Both the position numbers and the translations under genes were made by a program. The notes under the pieces were generated by a model. It was not told the DNA's origin, ran no database searches, and saw only the letters and a list, made by a program, of their open reading frames with translations. From the NCBI GenBank assembly GCA_023128965.1, contig JAGMCY010000070.1, positions 1-6,172 of the forward strand: a DNA stretch of 6,172 nt, given 5' to 3'. This stretch comes from Candidatus Aenigmatarchaeota archaeon. GTDB lineage: Archaea; Aenigmatarchaeota; Aenigmatarchaeia; QMZP01; QMZT01. Positions 4,279 to 6,172 of this stretch are shown here, piece by piece (positions within the stretch are counted from its first letter, which is position 1; each line of letters opens with the position of its first letter).

Positions 4279-6119
4279 TTCTTCTTCCTCCTGGGAACTA
4301 TCGAACCCTTTTTGGCTATTTGCGAACAAACTCCGCAGCCCCAGCACATATCCTCCCTGATGAATACCTTCTTCCCCCTCTGTATTATTGCGGGGCACGC
4401 GAATTCCTTAACAAGATTAATGCAATTCTTTTCCTTTCCGGGGGCCACTTCGTATGTTACGAATTTCCCTCCTTTCGAGCGAACTATTCTCTTCATGAGA
4501 AGCCTGCATATACCCCTCGAAATTATAACGCTAAGTTCATCCTGTTTTGAAAACTCCCTGACAGCGTCTTGCAAATCTCTTTGACTGTAGGCATTCACAA
4601 CGCGAACGTTCTTTATGCCGAAGGATTTCACAACATCCTCTATTTTAATCGGGGTCTTCTTCTCCCCCATCCCGGTGAAATCGCTTCCTGGATGCGGCTG
4701 GTGACCGGTCATAGCGGTTATCCCGTTATCCAGAATCACAACCAAGGGTTTTGTCCCGTGAACTTTCATGTTTGCGAGCCCTGGCATCCCCGCATGGAAG
4801 AATGTCGAATCCCCAATGAAGACCACGGCCTTCTGATCGCTGACCTTTTTAATCCCGTGCGTTACTCCGAAACTCGAACCCATTGAAATAACGAAGTCCT
4901 GCATCTCGAAAGGCTCGAATATTCCGAGAACGTAACATCCTATATCCCCGGCCCATACAGTATCCTCCCCCAAAACCTTCTTCACAGCGTAAAAGGTTGA
5001 CCTGTGCGGACACCCCGGGCAGAAAACCGGTTTTCTGGCGGGGAGTTTGATTTTTTCCAACTGACGTTCATGTTTGCTGAAATCAGGGCTCTTTATTTTA
5101 AGGATGGGAGCAAGAGCCTGGAGAACGATGTCCGGGGTGTACTCCCCAACCCTCGGCAAGATGTTTTTACCATATATTTCAATCCCCGGGTTAACGTCTT
5201 TAGCAACCCCTCTGACAAAGTTCTCCACCACAGGCTCAAGCTCCTCGGCAATTATCACTTTTTCCAAACCCTTTATGAACTTGGTTACGAAATTCCTCGA
5301 TATAGGATGAGTGAGATTCAGTTTCCCGATCTTCACCCCCGGAAGCTTGCCAATCTCTTTTAAATACTCATAGGAAACCCCGTTCGTTATTATCCCGATT
5401 TTCCCCTGGCCTTCTATCGTATTCAAATTTTCGTATTCTTTCTCGATTAGATCGAGCTTTTTGATGAGTTTAGTATGCAACTTTTGCAGGTTCGGCCTGA
5501 TGTTGTAGAAGCGATCGAAATCCTTCACGAACTTCCCCTTTGTTTTCGGCTTCTTTATCTTCCCGAGCTTCACAGTCCCGGCCGAATGGGAAACCAGGGT
5601 TGTTGTCCTGAGGATAACAGGGATCTCGTACTTCTCGGAGATCTCGAAAGCGAGTTTCGTGAAGTCCTTCGCTTCCTGCGGATTCGAAGGCTCGAGCGTT
5701 GGGATCTTCCCCATCCTCGCGTAAAACCTCGTGTCCTGCTCTGATTGAGCAGAACTATGTCCGAGAGGATCATCAGCAACCATTATAACGAGTCCTGCCT
5801 TCACCCCTGTGAAGATCACGGGGAAAATAGAATCGCTCGCCACGTTCAGCCCGAAGTGTTTCATTGCTGTTAACGAGCGAACACCCGAATAAGCGGCTCC
5901 GGCGCAAACCTCGAAAGCGACCTTCTCATTCGTGCTCCATTCAAAGTAAAAACCGCATTTCTTCGCCACATCAGAAAGCGTGATCCCGACCTCAGAACTT
6001 GGAGTTCCAGGGTAGCAAGCTGACAGACCAATTCCCGCCTCCAGCGCGCCCCTTGCGATCGCTTCATTCCCCAGCAAAACCACGGTCCTGCCTTCCCTTT
6101 CAAGAACGTCCGGATTCAT
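4275..6119 (-). CDS. iorA: Indolepyruvate:ferredoxin oxidoreductase alpha subunit, with a single-cluster ferredoxin tail
   Basis: 614 residues, close to the normal 600-650. In order: pyrimidine-binding domain with GNEAIARGALEAG (17-29) and CYPGTPSSEV (35-44); the ADDP..HSSAQSEQDTR loop (116-131); a linker domain; then the thiamine-diphosphate domain with FCPGCPHRS (366-374), GDST (436-439) and the LDNGITAMTGHQPHPG block (463-478). A C-terminal ferredoxin-like segment follows from about 560. Family enzymes carry eight cysteines there for two [4Fe-4S] clusters. Here only C566, C575, C592, C595 and C598 remain, and the eighth position is A602, so one cluster is probably missing. The catalytic parts look intact, so aryl-pyruvate oxidation with CoA is expected. 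The ATG at 6119 is close behind an A/T-rich promoter-like stretch, and GGGG precedes it by 4 bases. The 3' end overlaps iorB. Confidence 0.96.
   Translation of the reverse strand: MNPDVLEREGRTVVLLGNEAIARGALEAGIGLSACYPGTPSSEVGITLSDVAKKCGFYFEWSTNEKVAFEVCAGAAYSGVRSLTAMKHFGLNVASDSIFPVIFTGVKAGLVIMVADDPLGHSSAQSEQDTRFYARMGKIPTLEPSNPQEAKDFTKLAFEISEKYEIPVILRTTTLVSHSAGTVKLGKIKKPKTKGKFVKDFDRFYNIRPNLQKLHTKLIKKLDLIEKEYENLNTIEGQGKIGIITNGVSYEYLKEIGKLPGVKIGKLNLTHPISRNFVTKFIKGLEKVIIAEELEPVVENFVRGVAKDVNPGIEIYGKNILPRVGEYTPDIVLQALAPILKIKSPDFSKHERQLEKIKLPARKPVFCPGCPHRSTFYAVKKVLGEDTVWAGDIGCYVLGIFEPFEMQDFVISMGSSFGVTHGIKKVSDQKAVVFIGDSTFFHAGMPGLANMKVHGTKPLVVILDNGITAMTGHQPHPGSDFTGMGEKKTPIKIEDVVKSFGIKNVRVVNAYSQRDLQDAVREFSKQDELSVIISRGICRLLMKRIVRSKGGKFVTYEVAPGKEKNCINLVKEFACPAIIQRGKKVFIREDMCWGCGVCSQIAKKGSIVPRRKKK
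4287..4291 (-). promoter_or_regulatory. Ribosome binding site of iorB
   Basis: The minus strand reads AGGAGGAAGAAGAA then ATG: a perfect GGAGG 8 bases before the iorB start. It lies inside the final Arg-Arg-Lys codons of iorA, and with the ATGA overlap it shows that iorB is translated in coupling with iorA. Confidence 0.85.
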
Positions 6120-6136
6120 GAAACCCCAACTTGAAT

Positions 6137-6147
6137 GATTATATTAA
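6137..6147 (-). promoter_or_regulatory. Box A-like element of the iorAB promoter
   Basis: The minus strand has TTAATATAATC ending 17 bases before the iorA ATG and centred roughly 25 bases from it. With usual archaeal spacing, transcription would start at or very near the ATG, giving a leaderless or very short leader. The remaining bases to 6172 show no gene or repeat that I can support. Confidence 0.45.
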
Positions 6148-6172
6148 TTATTACACGGCCTCAATTAAATAG

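Noticed and set aside
4279..4398. 40-residue N-terminal extension of iorB starting at 4398
   Set aside because: It re-reads the iorA tail in another frame; the ATG at 4278 has a perfect GGAGG 8 bases upstream, overlaps the iorA stop as ATGA, and begins with the family's normal N-terminus.
4312..5744. Plus-strand open frames opposite iorA
   Set aside because: All lie antisense to a complete, well-conserved iorA and look like no known protein.
1..6172. CRISPR array, tRNA/rRNA genes, insertion sequences or attachment sites
   Set aside because: No regularly spaced repeats, no tRNA-like or rRNA-like stretches, no transposase-like frames and no terminal inverted repeats were seen.

Overview
The window reads as part of an archaeal chromosome, probably from an anaerobe. 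The evidence is an indolepyruvate:ferredoxin oxidoreductase pair (iorA, iorB), a COG1237-type metallo-beta-lactamase-fold protein, a COG3355/TrmB-like winged-helix regulator, a DUF4346-type protein, and A/T-rich box A-like promoters beside GGAGG/GGTG-type ribosome sites. No lineage can be named from this alone. Every gene I accept lies on the minus strand, so the biological order runs from high to low coordinates.

Layout in transcription order: (1) iorA (6119-4275) and iorB (4278-3688), overlapping in an ATGA, encode the thiamine-diphosphate enzyme that oxidises aryl pyruvates to aryl-CoA and reduces ferredoxin. (2) After 36 bases holding a TATA-like stretch comes a second cluster: an MBL-fold protein with an N-terminal hydrophobic segment (3651-2827), a CoA-binding Rossmann protein (2830-2438, ATGA overlap), a DUF4346-like gene split by a one-base frameshift (2405-2032), and a small winged-helix regulator (2025-1681). 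(3) A 205-base non-coding gap carries a 23-bp near-perfect palindrome directly beside a box A, in the classic position of an archaeal repressor site, in front of thioredoxin (1475-1071). (4) Then come the FAD/[2Fe-2S] subunit of a SudAB/NfnAB-type oxidoreductase (993-121) and the start of its large flavin subunit (121 to window edge, partial), overlapping in TAATG.

Taken together this is a redox neighbourhood: IorAB makes reduced ferredoxin, while thioredoxin and the Sud/Nfn-like pair handle thiol, pyridine-nucleotide and ferredoxin electrons. Three things deserve attention. The SudB/NfnA homologue keeps its FAD and [2Fe-2S] motifs but has lost the glycine-rich nucleotide-binding motifs. The IorA C-terminal ferredoxin domain has lost ligands of exactly one of its two predicted [4Fe-4S] clusters. 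The DUF4346 gene needs a -1 shift (or one restored A) at an A5 run to encode an otherwise intact protein. I see no RNA genes, CRISPR, insertion sequences or attachment sites.
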